DNA of 64,000 nucleotides from Amoebophrya sp. A120 (Eukaryota > Sar > Dinophyceae > Syndiniales > Amoebophryaceae), in assembly GCA_905178155.1 (NCBI GenBank), contig CAJINV010000007.1, forward strand, positions 2,089,151 to 2,153,150, in the 5' to 3' direction. The notes under the pieces were generated by a model that made no database searches, had not been told where the DNA came from, and saw nothing but the letters and a program-made list of their open reading frames with translations. Of this stretch, positions 34,701 through 44,500 are shown piece by piece (the first letter of the stretch is position 1; each line of letters opens with the position of its first letter). A program made the position numbers and the translations under genes.

Positions 34701-37700
34701 CAGCCGCACCCCGTCAATGCCCGCGGCTTCCGGGCTTACCCGCTGCAGGTGCTGGCGCAGCTGCTTGCCAGTCACCGTAATCGGTGGAACCCATTTGCAG
34801 GCGGCTGTCAGCTCATCGAGCATCTTGCGAAACTCCTCGCCCGAGTATGTGTGCTCCTTGCCGTTGTTTATCCGCACGTCCTCGCCTTTCAGCAAGTGCC
34901 ACGCAGCGAGATACTTTATGCACTGCTCCAAGCCTTGGACGATGTTCGGCTCATCAGGCAGACCGACGTCTAGTTCCGTCACTTGCGAAACTGGGGCGCC
35001 TCGGCCCTTTCCACGCACTTCGTCTCGTGCTTGGCGTGCGTTGGAGTAGACGTCGCCGACTAAGTCACGCTTGCCGGCCGCTTGGAAGGACGCCTCCCAC
35101 TTTGCATACATCTCGTCACTTATCTCCGCCAGCGTGCCGGGCTGTGGCTCCCCCTCTCTCTTTCGCTTCGCGCCCTTGCCTTGGGACTTGCTCCGACCGC
35201 GTTTGTTCGTTCGCCTTTGGTTTGCCCGCTCGAACAACGCGCGCATGCTGTCGCCCATCTTCTGTGGCGGCTTTGAGATGGCTTTTGCATCTAGTAGGGT
35301 GTCTTGGGCCCAACTTTGCGCGCCTACCAGTCCGACAGACGCCACGTCCGGCATTTCAGCGGCCTGGAATATCGGCTCCAGCTGCTCTTTCGGATTTGTC
35401 TTCCTTTTCCACGAGGTGATCGCTTGGAACGGGACATCTTCTGCGAAATCGGAGCGATCCTTGATGATCTTCGCCCTGCTTTCCGCCGTTTCCGTGCGTG
35501 GAACTAAGTCGGCGCGCTTCGCGTTGAACCCAAGCCGCGCGCTGGTTTGCTGTCGCTCTTGAATCCTCGGGAGCCGCTTGCGCTCTTCTTCCTCGTCAAG
35601 CGCCTGCGGCTGGCCTGTCTGGCGCCACCAGACTTTCAGCAAGATGGCAAGATGGTCCGCCTCTTGCCATCTAGGGGGCTCACCCTTCTCAAGCATAGCA
35701 CAATCATACGCGTTGCCAGTCGGTATCTGGACACGCTGGACGTCGATGTCCTTGATGTGCGCCGCGCGGCAACCCACTGCGGCTATGTCGATGCGGCGTG
35801 GGTTTTTTCCTCGGAAGCAGGTGGGGCCCCCCGGGTCCACGGCCTTGGCGTGTTTAGACACGAACTGGCCCAAGGGTTCCAGTGCGTCTTCGTAGACCGC
35901 CGCGCCCTAATTATAAAATATTCAATTACTTAGATAATTAACGAACTAGGCGCAGAGCTTGCGCGCCGAAGAGCTGCGCAAGTCCACATCGTCGCCGGCA
36001 GCTTTCCTCCGCTCCGCTTCTGGCGCTTGCGTCTTTGATGGCTGCACGCAGACCAGACGGGTGCGCGCAGATATCGCGCTCGCGCTGTCGGCCGCCTCTT
36101 CCATACAGCTTCGCGCCTGGTGCCGTCGTGCGAAGAGATGAAATTGCGCTGCGAGTAAATGGACAGAGCAAGACTGTGAGTGCGGTCTTCTCTCCATTTA
36201 ACTGCAGCGCTGTTCTCCGCTCTTGCAGCTGAAGTGGCAACTGGGAGCAACGAGCACGACATAACTCGCAGCGACGGAGCGAGTGGCGTGACGCGTCGCT
36301 TGGTCGAGGCGAGAACGACGCCAGCACGCCGCGCCACTTCTCACCGACTTCCGCACCAACTTCACGACCAACTTCGCGACCGACTTCTCACCAACTTCTT
36401 CGACAGTTTATGCATGAAAATGGTGGTGGATTTATACGAGTACGATACTTTTGCACAGGGTAACGCGGTGAGCGCGACAATACCCGCGGCGGGAGGGTCG
36501 GAAGTGTACGTCGGTGGCTGATAAGGATCATCAACAACAGCAACGTCGACAGCTGCCCTTTCTGCAGCTTCTGGTGCTGCGGCACTGTCTGCTGATGAAG
36601 CCGCTTGTTTTTTGCAGGTGTTTTTCTTGCTCAATGCCGGCACGGCCCCGAGGTACAGGATTTGCAGCCAAACAGAAGAATTATTAGCTCCATCAGGAGG
36701 AGGGCCACCAGCTTGCTCTTTGCTGACATGCTTCTTGGTCGTTCTCTTCATTTTTGACGAAGACGACGTCGAACAAGAGGATGTAGTTTTATTTGCGTCG
36801 TTAATTATGTCGGTTGCACTTCTTGTACCTCGTGGAAGTTCTGAGCCACTTCTTGTTGTGCCTGCTATTTCTTGTCCAACATCTGTCGCTATATCGAAGC
36901 AGGCCTTGCAGAATTTTCCCGCCGCGGTTTTGAAATGCGCATTGACCCGCACGCAGCACTGCAGCAATTTTGCCGCGACCATTTGGTACTTTGCAGAATT
37001 GTTGTTCAGATTGCTGTTGTTCTTCTCTCGTCCCCGTCCCACCGCGAGCCACTCGGCAAAGTTCGTTTTCTGCAACAGCAATTCCAGTAAATGTGCGTCT
37101 TTGCTGTTCGTCTGCTTGTTGTGTCCAAGGACGTCCAGGAGCCTTTGGATCACGAGCAGAACGTAGGGGTTGGAATTTGAAAATTTTATTCCCGCACTTG
37201 TTTTTCGTTTCCCGTCGCGGACAAGCTGCTCGAAAAAGGTCGTTCTGTCTTTTTCTGATGCTCCCTCCTCCGCATGATCAGGTTCGTCTTTTTCGCCTTT
37301 GCTTTCTTTCAACAGGACCTCCTTGACAAAGGTCTGCACCACTCGCACCCCGGCTTTATGCGCCGAGAAGCACGCCTCCAGAATCCTGGATCCGACCGGG
37401 CAGTTTAGCAATTCTTCACCCTTTTCCGCGATGATGACCTGGCAGAGCTGCTGCAAGAGTTGCCGCAGCTTTTTGTGCTGCTGGTTCTTCCTCAACGCCT
37501 CGCAAAAGAAATTATCTTCGTCCACACAACTAGCCGCGTCGGCGGCGATGGAAACCGCTGTGCCGATTACCGGGCCAAGCCGGGCGTCGCTGAGAGGAGA
37601 CGAAGAATACGAAGCTTTGCTGAAGGTTGCGCTAGATGAACTACTGGTACTGTTCTTGTGTCTCAATTCTGCGACCAGCTGCTGCAGTAGTTTGAAAAAA

Positions 37701-39028
37701 AGACCAAAGTAGAACGGGGACTGCGTGAGGAGGGGAGGGAAACTTGTTGTTATCGGCGTCGCAGATAAAGCAGTTTCTCCTTCTTCGTCTTTTCGCCTTT
37801 GATTTATTCCGCTTGTCCTCAGTTCATCTGCACCAGTATCTTCGGCGTTCTGTTGATCACCCGCCGCAACGAAAGTGAGCGCAGAGTCCGTGAAGCGTTG
37901 CAACAATTTCTCCACGTCGACGCGCTTGAGGGGGAGGTAAGGATTGGAATTTGAGTTGAACCCATTGATATGATCCCCGCCCCCACTTCCACTTGATGTT
38001 GTACTTGTACTTGTGCCGTTTTTGTTGCTATAATTCTCGTAAGAACCATAACCAGTGCCCGCCTTCTTCCCCTTTTTGTTTTTCTCCACAGGAACGACGA
38101 AACCGCTGAGCATCAGCAACAGGGACCGGATCACGTGCGTCCCCGATCGGTCAGCTGCGATCTGGAGAAAAACGCTGTTCTTCTTTGTAGTTTTCGTCGC
38201 TGGTTGCAACATCTTGGGCACGTCGGTCTCTTGTCCTGGTGGTTGCTGCGATTGTAAGGCCGTTTCTTGGTCTTGTTGCAAGATCTCCTCCTGCTCCGCT
38301 TCAGCATCTTCCCCGCTTTCCAGCAACTCCGCCACCAGCGTGTCCACCGCGGCCATGATAGCCCGGTCGAACAGAAACCCTTTCTCGGCTGCAACGGCGA
38401 ACAGCGTCTCCAAAACGTGACTGCCGTACTGGTTCTGGGCCAGAATCTGGAATACGCGGCCGGCCTGGAGGAGGGAGATAGAGGGAATTGAAATAATTCC
38501 ACAGATAGGTGAAATTATTAGGTCGTTCATTGATATGCGAAGATCACCATCATGCGCGTTCACGTGATCTACGACCATCAAGTAAAAGTATTAACAAGCT
38601 TAGGGCGCATATTCTTGTTGCAGCCTGAAAGAAATTGTAGTTCAAATTCCGAGGTACAACAAAAATCATAGCAAAAATATTACCTGGCGTTCTTCGCCAT
38701 CCGCATGCTCTACTTCCCCCGCCCCCGTTGCACCAGCCGTTCCCGCCCGCGCGGCGGTCGACGTGCTACCACTAGTCCCGATGCTACTAGCACTTTTTCC
38801 GAGCAGGCAGAGGAACAGGGGGCGAAACGTGTCCAGTTCGGTGATCTGCTTCAGTAAGTACTCGATAATCCGGGAACAACGCTGCTGGGTCACGCAATCC
38901 AGCTCGTGATTTTTCAATTCCTGCACCACCGTGCGGAGGAAGGGAATCCGCGTGTCGCTGTCCATCACGCGGAGCTGCTGCTCCGCCATGCGGAGGTAGT
39001 CGAACAGCTCGCTTTTGGAGGACGTCAT
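28722..39028 (-). CDS. NOP9: NOP9-like Pumilio-repeat ribosome biogenesis factor
   Basis: Exons 39028-38684, 38464-36460 and 29833-28722 sum to 3,462 nt (1,153 aa plus stop). Intron 1 (38465-38683) is GT-AG; intron 2 is the 6.6 kb introner. Degenerate Pumilio-like repeats are visible: 'FQILAQNQYGSHVLETLF', 'QIAADRSGTHVIRSLLLM', 'LLNCPVGSRILEACFSAH' and, in the last exon, 'ILKTPLLNGSMKTKLIGGLL' and 'HLALQRRTGWVATAAW', followed by the NOP9-typical 'GCELHAWKTRHVEWKTKHE'. Long Ser/Lys-rich linkers separate the repeats, making the protein longer than yeast Nop9, and the tail is Lys-rich with nucleolar-type basic clusters. In yeast, Nop9 binds pre-rRNA near the 3' end of 18S and acts in small-subunit processing in the nucleolus. 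Family assignment rests on repeat pattern and C-terminal signature; a different PUF-like nucleolar protein is the alternative. Confidence 0.8.
29943..29976. repeat. Hairpin-forming inverted repeat
   Basis: Arms CACCAACTTCTCAA and TTGAGAAGTTGGTG (14 bp, exact) around a 6-nt loop GAACCG. It lies in a tract of loosely repeated CACCAACTT units (about 29890-29976); similar same-strand units occur at 36340-36410 near the other end of the giant introner. Confidence 0.9.
30291..30335. repeat. Hairpin-forming inverted repeat
   Basis: Two arms of about 20 bp (CTTTTGGAGGCATCACGCAA and TTGCGTGACGCCTCCAAAAG) flank a 3-nt centre, with one mismatch. Located inside the giant introner to the left of the LINE. 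Confidence 0.85.
30716..30795. repeat. Inverted repeat with 54-nt loop
   Basis: AGCGACCGAGCCG at 30716-30728 is the exact complement of CGGCTCGGTCGCT at 30783-30795. Inside the giant introner. Confidence 0.75.
31596..35910 (-). pseudogene. Dead, 5'-truncated LINE (endonuclease remnant plus reverse transcriptase)
   Basis: Three overlapping minus-strand frames form one element: 35910-33573, 33586-33200 and 33449-31596. Order of parts: the end of an AP-type endonuclease ('GKNPRRIDIAAV' and 'WQEADHLAI', like the family's RIDYI and SDH motifs), then a basic linker with KRKRE repeats, then reverse transcriptase with 'SPEAAGIDGVRLKAF', 'VLIGLDASNYYNSIA' (motif A Asp), 'HHRDMVQGAVETML' (motif B) and a motif C written 'VQFVDE'. 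After that come a thumb-like region and a C-terminal part that may include an RNase H-like fold ('SIVVHTDVGTTVA'). The 5' end is cut inside the endonuclease. Frame breaks are at motif C (about 33580) and near 33245. It lies within an intron of NOP9 on the same strand. The clade is not identified; RT in dinoflagellate LINEs would be the comparison. Confidence 0.85.
35911..36459. other. Right-hand part of the giant introner
   Basis: Sequence between the truncated LINE end and the right terminal repeat. Short open frames occur on both strands with no motif. Close to the terminus are five or six loosely repeated ACCAACTTC/ACCGACTTC units (36340-36410). Confidence 0.6.
38465..38683 (-). other. Canonical GT-AG intron in NOP9
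   Basis: Minus-strand donor ACGCCAG/GTAATATT and acceptor CCTCCTCCAG/GCCGGCCGC; phase 0. Joins 'HADGEERQ' to 'AGRVFQILAQ'. No inverted terminal repeats, so not an introner. Confidence 0.85.
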
Positions 39029-39780
39029 TTTGATTGTGTTTCAGTTGAGGATAATCTCAAATCTGGTCTTCTCGACTAATCGTAATCTGGTGCCACTGCG
39101 AAAACAAAAGTAGCAAGGTCCAAGCGTGAAATTGAGAAAGATGATTACTGGCTAATAGATACAAGCACAAGAATTCTTGAGAAGTCAACATTCCATTCGA
39201 TGCACTTTCCTCTTTTTCTGTTCCTGCAAAGTTGGTTGAGCGTAGAAATGATGGTAATAACGCACAGGAAACGGGAAATTGCAATTTGCATCTAAACTTT
39301 TTGTCGGGACAAAAGTTGTCGTGTTTTTCACAAGGATCATCAGGACGTTCGGGATCACATCATTTTTTGTGATGTCATTCGTGATGACACTTGATGCAGA
39401 TGCTGCACTCCATCATGACGCTTGATGCTGTTTTTCAGCACGACAATGACGATCCAGATCAACATCTGACAATTTTTTCCTTTTCGTCGACGAGTAGATC
39501 AAGATCTTAATCTCTTTCTTCTTCATTTGCAGTGGGATCTGATCGTGATCATCCTCCTTCTACTCAGCAGAGCCAGAACCTCCAGAAGAAATCAATGAAT
39601 AAATGGCACCAGAAGTACTCTACACCCATTCATCAAACCTGATCCTGTTGGATGACGATGATCACGATCATTCTGGCGTCAATTTAAACGAGCATCACTT
39701 CAACAACAGAAGAACTCAAGCACTTTTGGGCGCGCGGAACGAAGTGACATGCACGGTGTAAAACTACATCAGCACCAGCT
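39029..39780. other. Spacer upstream of NOP9
   Basis: AT-rich, with several GATCATGATC-like and GACGATGATC stretches. No exon recognised. Should contain the NOP9 promoter region. Confidence 0.5.
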
Positions 39781-39935
39781 GCGCCTGCAGATTAGGCGCA
39801 GGCGACACCTAATTTAGGCGTCGGCAACGCGCAAACTTAGGCAAAGGCGACGCCTAATTTTAGGTGCTGTGGGCGACACCAGATTCTAGGTAATGTGGGC
39901 GACACCAGCCTGATTTTTGACGCAGGCGACCAGCC
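39781..39935. repeat. Degenerate short tandem repeat
   Basis: About four to five copies of a loosely conserved ~35-bp unit containing GGCGACACC or GGCGACGCC and TAATTTTAGG/TAGGTG. It borders the minisatellite that begins near 39957. Confidence 0.6.
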
Positions 39936-39956
39936 CGCACGCGTCACGGAGCCGAC

Positions 39957-41363
39957 CGTAGCCTACGGCGTAGGCGTAGCCTAGGGAGCGTAGCCTAAGA
40001 AAGGGCGCGCGGGCCGTAGCCTACGGACGGGCCGTAGCCTACGGAGCGTAGCCTACGGACGGGCCGTAGCCTACGGCCGTAGGGTAGCCTACGGACCGTA
40101 GCCTACGGGGCGTAGCCTACGGAGGGGGCGTAGCCTACGGCCGTAGCCTACGGCGTAGCCTACGGAGCATAGCCTACGGACGGGGCGTAGCCTACGGCCG
40201 TAGCCTACGGAGCGTAGCCTACGGGCGGGGCGTAGCCTACGGCCGTAGCCTACACCGTAGCCTACGGCCGTAGCCTACGGAGCGTAGCCTACGGACGGGG
40301 CGTAGCCTACGGCCGTAGCCTACACGGTAGCCTACGGCGTAGCCTACGGACGGGGCGTAGCCTACGGCCGTAGCCTACGGAGCGTAGCCTACGGGCGGGG
40401 CGTAGCCTACGGCCGTAGCCTACACCGTAGCCCACGCCGTAGCCTACGTACGGCCGTAGCCTACGGAGCGTAGCCTACGGAGCGTAGCCTACGGAGCGTA
40501 GCCTACGGAGCGTAGCCTACGGAGCGTAGCCTACGGAGCGTAGCCTACGGACAGGGCGTAGCCTACGGCCGTAGCCTACACCGTAGCCTACGGAGCGTAG
40601 CCTACGGACGGGGCGTAGCCTACGGAGCGTAACCTACGGACGGGGCGTAGCCTACGGCCGTAGCCTACACCGTAGCCTACGGCGTAGCCTACGGCGTAGC
40701 CTACGGCGTAGCCTACGGCGTAGCCTACGGCGTAGCCTACGGCCGTAGCCTACGGCCGTAGCCTACGGCCGTAGCCGACGGAGCGTAGCCTACGGACGGG
40801 GCGTAGCCTACGGCCGTAGCCTACGGCGTAGCCTACGGAGCGTAGCCTACGGACGGGGCGTAGCCTACGGCCGTAGCCTACGGACGGGGCGTAACCTACG
40901 GCCGTAGCCTACACCGTAGCCTACGGCGTAGCCTACGGAGCGTAGCCTACGGACGGGGCGTAGCCTACGGCCGTAGCCTACACCGTAGCCTACACCGTAC
41001 GGAGCGTATGTAACCTACGGACGGGGCGTAGCCTACGGCCGTAGCCTACGCCGTAGCCTACGGAGCGTAGCCTACGGACGGGGCGTAGCCTACGGCCGTA
41101 GCCTACGACAGTAGCCTACGGCCGTAGCCTACGGCCGTAGTCTACACCGTAGCCTACGGTGCGTAGCCTACGGACGGGGTGTAGCCTACGGCCGTAGCCT
41201 ACACCGTAGCCTACACCGTAGCCTACGGAGCGTAGCCTTACGGAGAGTAGCCTTACGGAGAGTAGCCTTACGGAGCGTAGCCTACGGAGCGTAGCCTACG
41301 GACGGGGCGTAGCCTACGGCCGTAGCCTACACCGTAGCCTACACCGTAGCCTACGGCGTAGCC
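39957..41363. repeat. CGTAGCCTACGG minisatellite
   Basis: About 1.4 kb built almost entirely of CCGTAGCCTACGG or CGTAGCCTACGG cores, on the order of 100 copies, joined by 0-6 nt linkers (GA, GC, ACGGGG, ACA). The core is a 6-bp inverted repeat around one C (CCGTAG-C-CTACGG), so each unit can fold. Longer-period blocks recur, with linkers in the order ACGGGG, CC, ACAC, GAG. No open frame crosses it. It separates NOP9 from the ABC transporter gene. Confidence 0.97.
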
Positions 41364-41596
41364 ACCTATCAAGCGTGTTCATGATGTTCGTAGGTTTTGG
41401 TTTGCTACCTGGCGAGACTTGCTCTTTTTTTTTGGCTGTAGTTTGTCGAGTTGCCGACGTTAACGCTTACCTTTACGTTTTCCACGATACAAAGTTAAAA
41501 AATTAAGCGCCATTATTTAGTGAACTAAACCACAAGCCTTGTGATGTTCATCTAAACAGGAGCAGTGGCAGCAGTGCCTCTGTTAATACTATTGCT

Positions 41597-44500
41597 CTAC
41601 GCCATAGTACTTGCCGAAGGATTGACACTGCCCCTCTCACCTTCCTCCATCAGATGACCACGACTCTGCGCAGCGGCGAGAGTGTCTCCCCCGACCGGTG
41701 TTGTAGTAGGACTAGCGCCCAAACCTCCTCCTACAATCCCACCCAATCCCGCCGCACTCGAATCCTCTGCGGCGGAACTATGCCCGTCCACTGCTGCGTT
41801 TCTCTGCCCTCCACCCTTTGCATTTTCCTCGTTCAGTGCCTCCTGGTGCCGCGCGAAGCGAAGGAAAACTTGTTCCAGCGTCGGTTGCCCGAGGCTATAG
41901 TCCTCGATGACGCGATGCCGGTTCTCGGTGCACCACCGGAACACGGACCCAATGCGGATTTTCGGGGGCAGGGAGAGGATCACTTTGGCGCGGGACTCGG
42001 AAAACGCGTGCTCCTCCAGAATCTTGATCCTGTTTTGCTGGTGGTCCTGTTGCTGCTGCTGCGGTTGTTTCTTCTTCAACATTATTTGTGCGTCGCGTGG
42101 GGCTGATGTCTCTTGATGATCTAGTTGCTCTGCTGCAGAACCTGCTGGGCGAACACTAGAGCTACTTTCTATGTTGATGAATCCATCAGAGGAAGCAGCA
42201 GGCTTTTGTTCCTGCGATTCATCACCAAAGAGAACCGTTTGATCGCCTACTTCCTTACCCTGTTCAAGATTCCTCGTGGCTTGCGTCAACGACTGCTGAA
42301 CCAGTGCGCCGATATTCGCAGCTGTGACAATCGTGCCTCTTCCTGTACTCGTCCTGCTCTGTGTTTTATTCATCAGACTTTCGCTTGTTGTGTTGATGGC
42401 CCTAGAAGTTGTAGAAGTTGATGGCAGCAAATTGATTTTCGGTTCCTGGTTTATTTGCGAAGAACTTTTATGTTTATCTGGACTGAAGTCTAACCTAACC
42501 GGGCTGTCTGCGCTGTTCATAAAGTCCACTGCTGTTGACGACGCAGCTGCTGCCGGAGTGGAATCTTGATCTTTTTCATCGCCTTCTATGTGTCGTCCAT
42601 GGTGCGCTTGTGTAGTACTACTGTCCGCCGGTGCGAAGACGTTGTCTGCATCAGCTTTCGCCAACTCCTGATCTTCCATAAACCCTCCTTCTAAGGATGT
42701 GAACAGGAATCCGCACTCTTCCGCCGGTTTTCCGACGCAATTCGTCAAGTCCAGCAGCAATTCCAAGTGGTACCCACTCCCGTACTTGTTTTTGATGTGC
42801 AACGTGGACCCTAGGCACCGCAACTTCCCGTTGACCAGGATCCCGACCTTGCTGCACAGCGCGTCGGCTTCCTCCATGCTGTGGGTGGTCAAAATCATGG
42901 TCTGCTCACTGCTCCTGGCGTGAATCCGGTTCCACAGTAATCTCTTCGCCATCGCGTCCACACCGCAGGAGGGCTCGTCCAAATACAGCAACTCCGCGCC
43001 AGAGAGGAGGGTGCATGCAAGGGAGAGCTTCCGCTTCATTCCGCCACTGTACCCAAAAACGTTTTTATCCGCGTCTTCGGGCTGCAGACCGACCTGGCAA
43101 AGTGCTTGGCTGATAAGACGCTCGCCCGGGGTCTTGTCGAGCTCTTCTTCTTCAGAAGCTGTGCTCGTTGATGTTGTTGGGTCTTCATTCACACCGGTGC
43201 CAGAAGTCACAGTTGCTGCATGAGCTTGGTCCTCATTGTGCCAGTACGTCCCACACGCTTTCGCAAAAAAACGTAGATGCTCTCGACCGGTCAAGTGGTC
43301 CCAAAGTGCGTCAAACTGGGGGACCAGGCCCATTTTTTGGTAGATTTTCGGCAGGTCCTTGCGAATGTCAACACGTTCGTAGGGGGACGAGGAGGAGTTG
43401 TTCTCAGCTGTGGGAAAGTGAGAAGTTTCAGTTTCAGGTTGTTCTCGTGCCCGCTGGTTCTCACTTACCACCCTGTGAAGGTGCTCACCAGCAAGAACAG
43501 CGGCCTGTTCATCAGAGGCGGCGTTTCCTGGTCCGTCCGACCTCCTTACCTTCACAAAGGCAGTCCCGTCCGTGGGCGGTCGCAGTTCCCCAGTGAGCAA
43601 GGACAGCAGAGTGGTTTTCCCGGCGCCGTTTGGGCCGAGAAGCCCAAAACACTCGCCCTGCTTGATGTTCAAACTAATTCCGTCCACTGCGTAGAGCCAG
43701 TTGGCTTCTTCGGACTCCCGCACGCTACGAATGGCGGAAGGGGTAATGGTCGTCAAATTGTTCAGCATGCGCTTCAAGACGCTGTTTCTGTCCGCGCGGG
43801 GGAACCTGTGCCGGACCCCTTCTATCCGGATTGCCGCTGTCGGATCTGTATTCCGTGCAAAAGTTGTACCTTCGCACTCGAACAACTCTGACTCTGCAAC
43901 GCAGTGAAGTGCGAAAATCATACATAGAAATTGAAATAGATTTTTGTCTTTTCTTCTTTTTGTTCGCTAAAACAGCATGAGAATTATCAGAAGAACGTCA
44001 AAGGTCCAGCAAAAAATTCGCCCTGTTTTCGCGTTCACCTCCCTGCATAGAAAATTATGTGACGTCGCAAGAGCTTGTTAAACTACCGCTACTAGCGGTA
44101 GCGCCGAGCAGGGAAGCTAATAAATACAGCTTTTGCAATGCATAATCTGGATTCGCCGCATCATAGATGACATCGTCGTCGGGCTCCGCTAAAATGTTCT
44201 TTGCGCTTCCTCGTCCGCCAGCCGTTTCTGAGTGAGATTGGTCCGCCTCAGCATTACCATCCGGCACAACCGCACGCACCGGCTCGAAGACGAGCGAGCA
44301 TCTGTTCCTAAGTTGATACGCGGAGGCGATGTGGGCCTGCCGAGCTTCGCGAGCTTGCCGCCGCTGCTCATAGCGCATGCGTCGTGCCAGTTGCTCCGCA
44401 GTGTGTTCGTCCCGCCGGTCTTGTGCTGCTGAACTAGGGCGAGGACTGTCTGTAGAAGTCCCTCCTGAAGTAGATCCAGGCGCAGCTCCTGTTGAAGCTG

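Larger units (their letters stand above)
29839..36459. mobile_element. Giant introner (6,621 bp) carrying a nested LINE
   Basis: Left end TATCCTGTGCAAAAGTATCG (29839), right end complemented TACCCTGTGCAAAAGTATCG (36459). The terminal repeats continue nearly identically for about 35 bp (to TATAAATCC). Perfect 5-bp duplication ACGCG at 29834-29838 and 36460-36464. Removal joins 'GIVALTA' to 'LLSFPDKCV' in NOP9 in frame (phase 1). The ends are family II, like the 150-bp copy at 20147. The interior holds its own hairpins near the left side, short ACCAACTT-type repeats near both ends, and a dead LINE from about 31596 to 35910. Confidence 0.9.

Noticed and set aside
35930-36337. Minus-strand frames of 129 and 135 codons right of the LINE
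   Set aside because: Three phases are open together, no domain is visible, and they lie inside the giant introner.
39957-41363. Repeat array that superficially resembles a CRISPR array
   Set aside because: Units are 12-13 bp with linkers of 0-6 nt rather than unique ~30 nt spacers, and the genome is eukaryotic. It is a minisatellite.
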